Of a DNA stretch of 64,000 nucleotides, positions 8,955-16,952 are shown piece after piece. Source of the stretch: Actinomycetospora lemnae (GTDB lineage: Bacteria; Actinomycetota; Actinomycetes; Mycobacteriales; Pseudonocardiaceae). The stretch's first letter is position 1; the number at the start of each line of letters is the position of its first letter. The stretch covers positions 186,001 through 250,000 of the forward strand of contig NZ_JAQZAO010000007.1 of the NCBI RefSeq assembly GCF_028737315.1, read 5' to 3'. The notes beneath the pieces were generated by a model. That model was not told the DNA's origin. It was given only the letters and a program-made list of their open reading frames with translations, and did not search any database. A program made the position numbers and the translations under genes.

Positions 8955-10544
8955 CTAGACAGGGCTGACGGGGTGGTGACGGCGCCCGCGGGTCCGGGTC
9001 CAGCCGTCGGCGTGCCGCAGGCGCGCGACCAGCTCGCCGCGCAGCTCCTCGCCGGGTACGACGGCGTCGACGACGAGCTCGTCGCCCATGCGCAGCAGGT
9101 TGACCTCCGCGCGGTGCTCCTCGACGCGCGTGGCGACGAACGCCGCGCGCTCGTCCGGGTCCGCGATCTCGGCGATCTTGCCGGCGTAGACGGCGTTGAC
9201 CGACGCCTCCGGTCCCATCGCGCCGATGAACGCGCTGGGCAGCGCGAGGGTGGCACGGGGCTCGAACCCGGGCGCGCACATCGCGTAGTAGCCCGCGGCG
9301 TAGGCCTTGCGCAGCACGACGGTGAACTTCGGGACCTCGGCCGACGACATCGCGGTGATCATCTTCGCGCCGTGGCGGATGATGCCCTGGCGCTCCACCG
9401 CGACGCCGACCATGAACCCGGGCACGTCCTGCAGGAAGAGCAGCGGGACGTTGAAGGCGTCGCAGAGGCTGATGAACCGGGCGGCCTTGTCGGCGGAGTC
9501 GACGTGGATCGCGCCGCTGCGCACGCGCGGCTGGTTGGCGACGAGCCCCACGACCCGCCCCTCGAGCCGGGCGAACCCGACGACGATCTCGGGGGCCCAG
9601 TCGGGCTTGACCTCGAAGAACGAGCCGCCGTCGACGAGCCGGTCGATCACCGCGGTGACGTCGTAGCCGACGGTCGGGTCCTCGGGCACCAGGCCGTCCC
9701 AGCCGGTGGCCTCGGGCTCCCTCGGTTCGGCGCTCGGCGGGGACGCGTCGAAGTGGTCGGGGAGGTAGGAGAACAGCAGCCGGGCGGCAGCGATCGCCTG
9801 CCAGTCCTCGTCGAACACCGCGTCGCCGCAGCCCGAGACCTCGGCGTGCATCCGCGCGCCGCCCATCTCCTCCGCGGTGGTGCGCTCGCCGGTGACCTTC
9901 TCGGCCACGCGCGGCGAGGCGAGGTACATCGACGCCTGCCCGTCGACCATGCCGACCCAGTCGGTGAAGGCGGGCATGTAGGCCCCGCCGGCGGCCGACG
10001 GTCCGTGCAGGCAGCAGATCTGGGGGACGCGCCCGGACAGCGCGACCTGGAGGTGGAAGATCCTCGAGGCGCCCCGGCGGCCGGGGAAGAAGCCCATCTG
10101 CTCGGTGAGTCGCCCGCCCGCCGAGTCGACGAGGTAGAAGACGGGCAGCAGGTCGCGGTCGGCGCGCTCGAGGATGCGGATCTGCTTCTCGCACGTCCGC
10201 TCGCCCCACGAGCCGGCCTTGACGCCGAAGTCGTGGGCGATCACCGCGACCGGGCGCCCCTCGACCGTGCCCACCCCGGTGACGACACCGTCGGCCGGCA
10301 TGCCGGGCGTGCTCGCCGACGCCAGCACGCCGTCCTCGACGAAGCTGCCCCGGTCGAGCAGCACGGCGAGGCGCTCGCGCACCGGCAGCTTGTCCGGCCA
10401 CCGGCCGGTGTCGCCGCCCTCGCGGGCCCGCGCCGCGGCCGCGAGCACGTCGTCGCCCGAGGGAGGTGCCGGCGTCCCGGGGGGAAGGGGCGCCGGCACC
10501 TCCCACGGAGGAGGAGCGCCGTGGGCGTTGGCCGTCCCCGTCAC
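8955..10544 (-). CDS. acyl-CoA carboxylase carboxyltransferase subunit (AccD1/MccB-like)
   Basis: A 529-residue carboxyltransferase. It shows the two crotonase-like halves with VFYLVDSAGGRLTEQM and GPSAAGGAYMPAF in the first and LLFLQDVPGFMVG followed by KMITAMSSAEVPKFTVV in the second. It begins with RWPDKLPVRERLAVLLDRGSF, as in propionyl- and methylcrotonyl-CoA carboxylases. The GTG 10544 start overlaps the dehydrogenase stop as GTGA. Position after an isovaleryl-type dehydrogenase suggests methylcrotonyl-CoA. No biotin carboxylase gene lies in the operon or anywhere in the window, so a partner must be encoded elsewhere. Confidence 0.88.
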   Translation of the reverse strand: MTGTANAHGAPPPWEVPAPLPPGTPAPPSGDDVLAAAARAREGGDTGRWPDKLPVRERLAVLLDRGSFVEDGVLASASTPGMPADGVVTGVGTVEGRPVAVIAHDFGVKAGSWGERTCEKQIRILERADRDLLPVFYLVDSAGGRLTEQMGFFPGRRGASRIFHLQVALSGRVPQICCLHGPSAAGGAYMPAFTDWVGMVDGQASMYLASPRVAEKVTGERTTAEEMGGARMHAEVSGCGDAVFDEDWQAIAAARLLFSYLPDHFDASPPSAEPREPEATGWDGLVPEDPTVGYDVTAVIDRLVDGGSFFEVKPDWAPEIVVGFARLEGRVVGLVANQPRVRSGAIHVDSADKAARFISLCDAFNVPLLFLQDVPGFMVGVAVERQGIIRHGAKMITAMSSAEVPKFTVVLRKAYAAGYYAMCAPGFEPRATLALPSAFIGAMGPEASVNAVYAGKIAEIADPDERAAFVATRVEEHRAEVNLLRMGDELVVDAVVPGEELRGELVARLRHADGWTRTRGRRHHPVSPV

Positions 10545-11728
10545 GGGAGACGCAGCTCGTCGGAGCTCGACCCGTGACCGGGCACGAGCCGCTTGCCGAG
10601 GATCTCCAGCTGGATCTCGTCGGTCCCGCCGCCGATGCGCAGGATGCGCACGTCGCGGTGGTGGCGCGCGACCGGCGTCTCCTCGAGGTAGCCGGCGCCG
10701 CCGAAGAGCTGGACCGCCTCGTCGACGATCCACGCCGCCGCCTTGGCCGCGAAGTACTTCGCGGCGGCGACCGAGCGGTCGGCCTCGGGGTGGCCGCGGT
10801 CGAGGCGGTCGGCCGCCTTGTAGGTCATGACGCGGGCGGCCTCGAGCTCGATCTCCATCGCGGCGAGACGGTGGCGGATCGCCTGGCGCGCGGTCAGCGG
10901 CTCGCCCGCCACCTCGCGTCCGCGCACGTACTCGGTGACGGTGTCGAGCGCCTCGGCGGCGTGGCCGACGCCCATCGCGGCGAGCGCGACGCGCTCGAGC
11001 TGGAACGCGGCCATGATCTGGTGGAAGCCGCGGCCCTCGACGCCCAGCACCGCGTCCTCGCCGAGCTCCACCCCGTCGAGCACGACCTCGCGGGTGTCCG
11101 ACGAGTGCCAGCCCATCTTCGCCAGCGGGGCGCCCGTCGACAGCCCGGGCGTCCCGGCGGGCACCACGAACGTCGTGATGCCGCGGTGGCCGCCACCCGG
11201 ATCGGTCTTCGCACCGACCACCAGCACGTCGGCGAGACCGGCGTTGGTGATGTACATCTTGCGGCCGTCGAGCACCCACCCGTCGTCGGTGCGGCGGGCC
11301 CGCGTGGTGATGCCCGCGACGTCGGAGCCGGCACCGGGCTCGGTGACGGCGATGGCGGCGATCGCCTCGCCGGCGGCGAGCGCCGCGACCCAGCGCTCGC
11401 GCTGCTCGGTGGTGCCGTACCGGACGATGTGCGGGGCGGCCATGTAGGCGCTGACCAGCGCGCTCACCGCGATGCCGCCGCACGCCCGGGAGAGCTCCTC
11501 CGCGAGCACGGCGACCGCGGTCGCCTCGCCGCCCGAGCCTGCGGACCCACCGAGGTCCTCGGGGGTCAGCAGACCGAGCAGGCCCGCACCGCCGAGCTCC
11601 TTCCACAGGCGCTCGGGCGGGCGTCCCTCGCGCTCGGCCTCCGCGACGACGGGCCGGACGCGCTGGTCGGTGAAGGCCCGACACGTCGCCCGGAAGTCCT
11701 CGTGCACGTCGTCGAGGTCGTGGGACAC
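10541..11728 (-). CDS. acyl-CoA dehydrogenase, isovaleryl/FadE19-like
   Basis: A 395-residue FAD enzyme with the usual layout: helical N-domain, AIAVTEPGAGSDVAGI (FAD loop, residues 126-140), and C-terminal RILRIGGGTDEIQ. The position that holds the catalytic Glu in short-chain enzymes is Gly (IGGGT), as in isovaleryl-CoA dehydrogenase; a Glu at residue 272 (YVRGREVAG) sits where isovaleryl-type enzymes carry their base. The GTG 11728 start follows AAGGAG. First gene of a seven-gene operon, divergent from a TetR gene, so repression by that TetR is likely. Confidence 0.88.
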   Translation of the reverse strand: MSHDLDDVHEDFRATCRAFTDQRVRPVVAEAEREGRPPERLWKELGGAGLLGLLTPEDLGGSAGSGGEATAVAVLAEELSRACGGIAVSALVSAYMAAPHIVRYGTTEQRERWVAALAAGEAIAAIAVTEPGAGSDVAGITTRARRTDDGWVLDGRKMYITNAGLADVLVVGAKTDPGGGHRGITTFVVPAGTPGLSTGAPLAKMGWHSSDTREVVLDGVELGEDAVLGVEGRGFHQIMAAFQLERVALAAMGVGHAAEALDTVTEYVRGREVAGEPLTARQAIRHRLAAMEIELEAARVMTYKAADRLDRGHPEADRSVAAAKYFAAKAAAWIVDEAVQLFGGAGYLEETPVARHHRDVRILRIGGGTDEIQLEILGKRLVPGHGSSSDELRLP

Positions 11729-11745
11729 GCTGCTCCTTGCTTCGA

Positions 11746-11757
11746 CCGACCGGTCGG
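11746..11757. promoter_or_regulatory. 12-bp palindromic operator between acyl-CoA operon and TetR gene
   Basis: CCGACCGGTCGG is a perfect palindrome lying 18 bases upstream of the dehydrogenase start and about 60 bases upstream of the TetR start. Its place between divergent genes is typical of a TetR autoregulatory operator. Binding is inferred. Confidence 0.55.
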
Positions 11758-11817
11758 GCGAAAGTACCCCACGTCACACACGTTCGGTCAAGACGTGCGC
11801 GGGGAACGGGGAGCGCG

Positions 11818-12420
11818 ATGGCGGCACGGGGGAGCGGCGGGGGCAGTCGCGCCGACGAGCAGCGGCAACGGATCCTCGCCGGCGCCGTCGCCGTCTTCAG
11901 CCGCCGCGGGTACCGCGCGGCGTCGATGAACGAGGTCGCCGACCAGGTCGGCCTGCGGAAGCCGACGCTGTACCACTACGTCCGCACCAAGCAGGACCTG
12001 CTCGTCGCGGTCTACGAGGAGGTCCTCGACGAGAGCCTGGCGAGCGCGCGGCGGATCGTCGCCGCGGCGCCGTCGGCGCGGGAGGCCGTGCGCGAGCTCC
12101 TCGTCGAGCGCGTCCGGTACACCTGCGAGCACCGCGACCTGCTGACGATCTGCTTCCACGAGGAGTCGGCGCTGCCGCCCGAGCTCGCCGAGCCGATCCT
12201 CGAGCGCCGCCGCGAGTTCGAGCGCGTGGTGCGCGACGCCGTGGCGGCCTACCTGCGCGAGTCGGGGCGGGCCCTGCCGATGTCGGTCGGGACCTACGTC
12301 AGCACCTGTCTCGGCGCCGCGAACTGGACCTACAAGTGGTTCGACCCTGCCGGTCCGCGCTCGCCGCGCGAGCTCGGGGAGGACGTCGCATCGGTGCTGG
12401 TGGGCATCCTCGACGGCTGA
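11818..12420 (+). CDS. TetR-family regulator of the acyl-CoA operon
   Basis: A 200-residue TetR protein. The helix-turn-helix is clear at residues 20-60: RILAGAVAVFSRRGYRAASM, NEVADQVGLRKPTLYHYVRT and KQDLLVAVYEE. ATG 11818 is preceded by GGGGAG; an in-frame upstream start at 11737 would run through the operator region and is unlikely. It is divergent from the seven-gene operon, as Rv2506 is from the mycobacterial leucine operon. A CoA ester is the probable inducer. Confidence 0.88.
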   Translation: MAARGSGGGSRADEQRQRILAGAVAVFSRRGYRAASMNEVADQVGLRKPTLYHYVRTKQDLLVAVYEEVLDESLASARRIVAAAPSAREAVRELLVERVRYTCEHRDLLTICFHEESALPPELAEPILERRREFERVVRDAVAAYLRESGRALPMSVGTYVSTCLGAANWTYKWFDPAGPRSPRELGEDVASVLVGILDG

Positions 12421-12438
12421 TCCCGGCCGCGGTGCTGC

Positions 12439-13251
12439 TCACGGTGTGTCCTCGAAGACCGGCGCGCGCTCCTCGAACCCCGCGGTGACCGCCTCGACCT
12501 GGTTCGGGCTGCCGATCAACGCGCCGATCTCGGTCTGCTCGGCGGCGAAGCCGGTGGCGAGGTCGACCCGGCCCGCAGCGTCGAGCAGGCGCTTGGCCGC
12601 GCGCACCGCGTGCGGGCTGCGGCCGGCGATCTCGCGGGCGAGCGCCAGGGCGGCCCCGAGGGGGTCGTCGTCGGTGCGCGTGCACAGCCCGAGCGCGGCG
12701 GCCTCGGTACCGCTGACGACCCGCGCGGTCAGGGTCAGCTCCTTGGCGACGTCCCGGCCGACGAGCTCGGGCAGCACCTGCGTCCCGGTCATGTCGGGGA
12801 TGAGGCCCCACGTGACCTCCATGACCGACAGGCGCGCGTCGGGGGCGACGATGCGGATGTCGGCGCCGAGCGCGATCTGCAGCCCCCCGCCGAGCGCGTT
12901 GCCGCGGATGGCCGCGATCACCGGGACCTCGAGCTCCGCCCACACCCACGCCGCGCGCTGTCCCGTCGCCCGCGCCGGCCCGTCGGTGGGCGGGAGCTGC
13001 GCCGACGCCGAGAGCCGCTCGCCGTTCGCCATCGCCCGGAACGAGCCGAAGTCGAGGCCGGCGCAGAAGTCGGGGCCCTCGCCGGAGAGCACGGCGACCC
13101 GCACCGACCGGTCCTTCCGCAGGGCCTCGCCCGCGTGGACGAGCCCCTCGAACATGGCCGGGTCGAGGGCGTTGCGCTTCTTGGGCCGCGACAGTCGCAC
13201 GTCGGCGACGCCGTCGACGAGCTCGACCCGCACGCGTTCCTGCTCGCTCAT
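12439..13251 (-). CDS. enoyl-CoA hydratase/isomerase (crotonase)
   Basis: A 270-residue crotonase. It has RPKKRNALDPAMFEGL, the first oxyanion segment GEGPDFCAGLDFGSF, and the second, IRGNALGGGLQIALGADI. After this, where catalytic glutamates are usually found, it reads SVMEVTWGLIPDMTG, a form common in the EchA group. It is divergent from the next acyl-CoA dehydrogenase with a palindromic operator (13268-13281) 17 bases before its start, so the two are probably co-regulated. Exact substrate unknown. Confidence 0.87.
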   Translation of the reverse strand: MSEQERVRVELVDGVADVRLSRPKKRNALDPAMFEGLVHAGEALRKDRSVRVAVLSGEGPDFCAGLDFGSFRAMANGERLSASAQLPPTDGPARATGQRAAWVWAELEVPVIAAIRGNALGGGLQIALGADIRIVAPDARLSVMEVTWGLIPDMTGTQVLPELVGRDVAKELTLTARVVSGTEAAALGLCTRTDDDPLGAALALAREIAGRSPHAVRAAKRLLDAAGRVDLATGFAAEQTEIGALIGSPNQVEAVTAGFEERAPVFEDTP

Positions 13252-13267
13252 GCGCCGCGACGCTACT

Positions 13268-13281
13268 TGAACGATCGTTCA
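13268..13281. promoter_or_regulatory. perfect 14-bp palindrome TGAACGATCGTTCA
   Basis: A perfect palindrome between the divergent crotonase and acyl-CoA dehydrogenase genes. A near-identical copy stands at 15980-15993 before the lactonase gene. Its core AACG-N2-CGTT resembles, as I recall it, the operator of the TetR-type repressor PaaR of Thermus. It probably binds one of the TetR proteins encoded nearby. Confidence 0.7.
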
Positions 13282-13341
13282 GGTGGCGAGACGCTGACGG
13301 CCATCGCGTCCTGACACCGCGCAGACACGGAGGAGGTCGGT

Positions 13342-14598
13342 GTGGACTTCGCACTCCCGGCGGAGCTGACCCGGCGGCTCGACGCGCTCGACGACTTCAT
13401 CGAGCGCGAGATCGTCCCGCTGCAGGAGCAGGACGACAACCAGCGGTTCTTCGACCACCGGCGCGAGTACGCCCGCACCGACTTCGAGAACGGCGGCGTC
13501 CCGCGGCCCGAGTGGGAGGAGCTGCTCGGCGAGATGTTCCGCCGTGCCGACGCGGCGGGGTGGCTGCGCTACGGGCTGCCGACGGAGGTGGGTGGCTCCG
13601 ACGGCACGAACCTCGACATGGCGGTGATCCGCGAGCACCTCGCGCACCGCGGGCTGGGCCTGCACAACGACCTGCAGAACGAGTCGTCGGTGGTCGGCAA
13701 CTTCCCGTTCGCGCACATGCTCATGGCGTTCGGCACCGACGCGCAGCGCGAGGAGTTCCTCGAGCCGATGCTCACCCGCACGGCGCGGCTGGGCTTCGGC
13801 CTCACCGAGCCCGACCACGGCAGCGACGCCACGTGGATGGAGACCCGCGCGGTCCGCGACGGCGGCGACTGGGTGATCAACGGCGCGAAGCGCTGGAACT
13901 CCAACATGCACGCGGCGACCCACGACGTCGTCTTCGCCCGCACCTCGGGCCACGACGGCGACGCGCGCGGGATCACCGCGTTCTTCGTCCCGACCGACAC
14001 CCCGGGCTTCTCGGTCGACTTCCACTGGTGGACGTTCAACATGCCCACCGACCACGCCGAGGTGAGCCTGCACGACGTGCGGGTCCCCGACGAAGCGGTC
14101 TTCGGCGAGGAGGGCGAGGGGCTGGCCGTCGCGCAGACGTTCGTCCACGAGAACCGTATCCGCCAGGCCGCGTCGGGCGTCGGCGCGGGTCAGTACTGCA
14201 TCGACTGCAGCGTCGCCCACGCCCGCGAGCGGCGGACGTTCGGCGCGCCGCTGGCCACCCGCCAGGCGATCCAGTGGCCGCTGGTGGAGCTGCAGACCGA
14301 GGGCGAGATGCTGCGCGGGCTGGTCCGCAAGACGGCGTGGGAGCTCGACCGCGTCCCGCACATGGAGATCAGCGACCGCGTCTCGATGTGCAACTACCGC
14401 GCCAACCGCTTCGTGTGCGACGCCGCCGACCGCGCCATGCAGGTGCACGGCGGTCTCGGCTACTCGCGGCACACCCCGTTCGAGCACATCTACCGCCACC
14501 ACCGCCGCTACCGGATCACCGAGGGCGCGGAGGAGATCCAGATGCGCAAGGTCGCGGCGTACCTGTTCCGTTTCGCGGGCCCGAACAAGCAGCGGTGA
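13342..14598 (+). CDS. acyl-CoA dehydrogenase
   Basis: A 418-residue acyl-CoA dehydrogenase. FAD-loop sequence GFGLTEPDHGSDATWME and the C-terminal RITEGAEEIQMRK, which keeps Glu at the catalytic position of short/medium-chain enzymes. The first 60 residues are longer and more acidic than usual (FIEREIVPLQEQDDNQRFF), as in dehydrogenases that act with APH-type acyl kinases. The GTG start follows GGAGG. Its stop overlaps the kinase start by one base (TGATG), so the two act together, perhaps on phosphorylated hydroxyacyl-CoAs. Confidence 0.88.
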   Translation: MDFALPAELTRRLDALDDFIEREIVPLQEQDDNQRFFDHRREYARTDFENGGVPRPEWEELLGEMFRRADAAGWLRYGLPTEVGGSDGTNLDMAVIREHLAHRGLGLHNDLQNESSVVGNFPFAHMLMAFGTDAQREEFLEPMLTRTARLGFGLTEPDHGSDATWMETRAVRDGGDWVINGAKRWNSNMHAATHDVVFARTSGHDGDARGITAFFVPTDTPGFSVDFHWWTFNMPTDHAEVSLHDVRVPDEAVFGEEGEGLAVAQTFVHENRIRQAASGVGAGQYCIDCSVAHARERRTFGAPLATRQAIQWPLVELQTEGEMLRGLVRKTAWELDRVPHMEISDRVSMCNYRANRFVCDAADRAMQVHGGLGYSRHTPFEHIYRHHRRYRITEGAEEIQMRKVAAYLFRFAGPNKQR

Positions 14599-15971
14599 TG
14601 GGCGACGACCTGGGTGACCAGCTGGCACGACGCCTCGGCGAGGTCACCGGCTCCGACGTCCGGGTCGACGGCCTGCGCCGGCTGACCGCCGGGGCCAGCC
14701 GCGAGACGTGGTCGTTCACCGCCACCGATCCCACCACCGATCCCGCCACCGCCCCCTCCGGCCCGCGCGCCCTCGTGCTGCGCCGCGACCCGCCGGGCGA
14801 CGACCGCCCCGAGGGCATGGCGCTCGAGGCGGCGTCGCTCGCGGCGGCTGCGGCCGCGGGCGTCCCCGTCCCACCGCTGGTCGACAGCGGCGGCGACCCC
14901 GCGGTCGTCGGGGCGCCCTACCTGGTCACCGAGCACGTCGACGGCGAGACGATCGGGCCCCGCATCCTGCGCGAGGAGCGCTTCGCCGCCGCCCGCGAGG
15001 GCCTGGCCGCGGAGCTCGGCCGCACGCTCGCCCGCATCCACGCGGTCCCGCTCGACGCCGTCCCCGGGCTCCCGGCGGGCGACCCCGTCGAGGACCTGCG
15101 CGCCACCTACGACGCGCTCGACGAGCCCCTGCCGACCGTCGAGATCGCCCTGCGCCGGCTCGACCGGCACCGTCCCGACCCGGTCCCCGACGCCCTCGTC
15201 CACGGCGACTTCCGGCTCGGCAACCTCATCGTCGACGAGTCCGGGCTGGCCGCGGTGCTCGACTGGGAGCAGGTCCACCGGGGCGACCCGCGCGAGGACC
15301 TCGGGTGGCTGTGCGTCAAGTGCTGGCGCTTCGGCTCGCCGCTGCCCGTCGCGGGCCTCGGGACGATCGACGAGCTGCTCGACGGCTACGCCGAGGTCGC
15401 CGGGGTGCGCCCCGACCCCGGGGCCGTGCGCTGGTGGCAGGTCCACCGCACCACGTGGTGGGCGCTGGGGTGCCGACGCATGGCCGGGCGTCACCTGGCG
15501 GGGGAGACGCCCTCGGTCGAGCTCGCCGCGATCGGCCGTCGCGTCGCCGAGCAGGAGCACGACCTGCTGCTCCTGCTCGGGCTGCCCGCCGGGCCGGGCC
15601 CCGAGGTGCCGGCCGCGCCGCGCTCCGACCTGCAGGGACGGCCCGGCGCGGGCGACCTCGTCGAGGCCGTCGCCGGCTTCCTGCGCGACGAGGTCATGGC
15701 CGCCGGCGACGAGCGCCTCGCCTTCCTCGGCCGCGTCGCGGCCAACGTCCTCGACGGCGTCGCGCGGGAGCTGGCGCTCGGCCCGGAGCTGGAGCGCCGC
15801 CACCGCGAGCGGCTCGCCGCGTTGGGTTTCGCCGACCAGGCCGGGCTCGCGGCGGCGATCCGCCGCGGCGCGGTCGACGACACCGACCCCGAGGTGCTCG
15901 CGGCCGTCCGCGCCGCGGTGACCGACAAGCTGGCCGTCGCCAACCCGCGCTACCTGTTCCGGCCGGGCTGA
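14598..15971 (+). CDS. APH-type phosphotransferase fused to a DUF6285-like domain
   Basis: A 457-residue protein. Residues 1-330 form a kinase of the aminoglycoside-phosphotransferase/ACAD10 kind: glycine-rich LTAGASRETWSF, catalytic ALVHGDFRLGNLIVD and metal-binding AVLDWEQVHRGDPREDLG. The last 110 residues (from about 340, LQGRPGAGDLVEAVAGFL onward) match DUF6285, which often follows such kinases. In levulinate catabolism (LvaA) and in human ACAD10/11, kinases of this type phosphorylate 4-hydroxyacyl-CoA so that a dehydrogenase partner can remove it. Both flanking dehydrogenases fit that scheme. Translationally coupled to the upstream gene. Confidence 0.82.
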   Translation: MGDDLGDQLARRLGEVTGSDVRVDGLRRLTAGASRETWSFTATDPTTDPATAPSGPRALVLRRDPPGDDRPEGMALEAASLAAAAAAGVPVPPLVDSGGDPAVVGAPYLVTEHVDGETIGPRILREERFAAAREGLAAELGRTLARIHAVPLDAVPGLPAGDPVEDLRATYDALDEPLPTVEIALRRLDRHRPDPVPDALVHGDFRLGNLIVDESGLAAVLDWEQVHRGDPREDLGWLCVKCWRFGSPLPVAGLGTIDELLDGYAEVAGVRPDPGAVRWWQVHRTTWWALGCRRMAGRHLAGETPSVELAAIGRRVAEQEHDLLLLLGLPAGPGPEVPAAPRSDLQGRPGAGDLVEAVAGFLRDEVMAAGDERLAFLGRVAANVLDGVARELALGPELERRHRERLAALGFADQAGLAAAIRRGAVDDTDPEVLAAVRAAVTDKLAVANPRYLFRPG

Positions 15972-15979
15972 CGTTGCGC

Positions 15980-15993
15980 TGAACGACCGTTCA
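15980..15993. promoter_or_regulatory. second TGAACG-N2-CGTTCA operator
   Basis: TGAACGACCGTTCA, palindromic except for its two central bases and flanked by C and G that extend the symmetry. It lies 17 bases upstream of the lactonase GTG and matches 13268-13281 in 13 of 14 positions, which ties this operon to the divergent crotonase and dehydrogenase as one regulon. Confidence 0.7.
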
Positions 15994-16010
15994 GGGAGAG
16001 GCTCGCGGGC

Positions 16011-16940
16011 GTGCGCACCGTGGCGACCGGGCTGGGCTTCCCGGAGGGACCCGTCGCCCTGGCGGGCGGTGACGTCCTCGTCGTCGAGATCCGGCGGGGC
16101 ACGCTGACCCGCGTCGCGCCCGACGGGACGACGGCCGTGGTCGCCGAGCTCGGCGGCGGTCCCAACGGCGCCGCGATCGGTCCGGACGGCGCGGTGTACG
16201 TCTGCAACAACGGCGGCTTCACCTGGCACGACCGCGACGGGATCACCGCGCCCGGCCACCAGCCCGCGGACTACGTCGGCGGGAGCATCCAGCGGGTCGA
16301 GCTGGACGGCCCCGCCGTCGGGAGGGTCACCGAGCTCTACACGGCGTGCGAGGGGCGCCCGCTGCGCGGGCCCAACGACATCGTCTTCGACACCGACGGC
16401 GGGTTCTGGTTCACCGACATCGGCAAGAGCCGCGAGCGCGACCGCGACACCGGGGCGCTGTACTACGCGCGCCCGGACGGGTCGTCGATCACCGAGGTGG
16501 TGCACCCGCTGACCCAGCCCAACGGGGTCGGCCTCTCGCCCGACGGCGCGCGGCTCTACGTCGCCGAGACGGTGACGGGGCGGGTCTGGGCGTGGGACGT
16601 CGCGGGCCCGGGACGCCTGGCGCGCACCGCGGAGCCCGTCGGCCCGCGCGGCGCCGCGCTCCTGCACGGGCTCGGTGGCTACCAGATGCTCGACTCGCTC
16701 GCGGTCGACGGCGAGGGCAACGTCTGCGTCGCGACCCTGATGACGGGGGCGATCAGCGTGATCGCGCCGGACGGCACGCTGCGGCGGCAGATGCCGGTGC
16801 CCGAGCACGATCCCTACGTCACGAACATCTGCTTCGCCGGCGCCGCGTCGCGCACGGCCTGGGTGACGTCCTCGGGGCGGGGCGTGCTCTACACCCTGGA
16901 GTGGGACGGCCCCGGACTCGACCTCGCGTACACGGCCTAG
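16011..16940 (+). CDS. SMP-30/gluconolactonase-type lactonase
   Basis: A 309-residue six-bladed beta-propeller of the SMP-30/regucalcin group. The metal site is recognisable from GLGFPEGPVAL (Glu ligand near residue 12), GPNDIVFDTDGGFWFTDIG (Asn ligand) and LDSLAVDGEGNVCVAT (catalytic/metal Asp). It hydrolyses lactones. Between an acyl kinase and acyl-CoA dehydrogenases, a role in opening a lactone to a hydroxy acid is likely. The operator just upstream gives it its own control point. Confidence 0.85.
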   Translation: MRTVATGLGFPEGPVALAGGDVLVVEIRRGTLTRVAPDGTTAVVAELGGGPNGAAIGPDGAVYVCNNGGFTWHDRDGITAPGHQPADYVGGSIQRVELDGPAVGRVTELYTACEGRPLRGPNDIVFDTDGGFWFTDIGKSRERDRDTGALYYARPDGSSITEVVHPLTQPNGVGLSPDGARLYVAETVTGRVWAWDVAGPGRLARTAEPVGPRGAALLHGLGGYQMLDSLAVDGEGNVCVATLMTGAISVIAPDGTLRRQMPVPEHDPYVTNICFAGAASRTAWVTSSGRGVLYTLEWDGPGLDLAYTA

Positions 16941-16952
16941 AAAGGACAGCGC

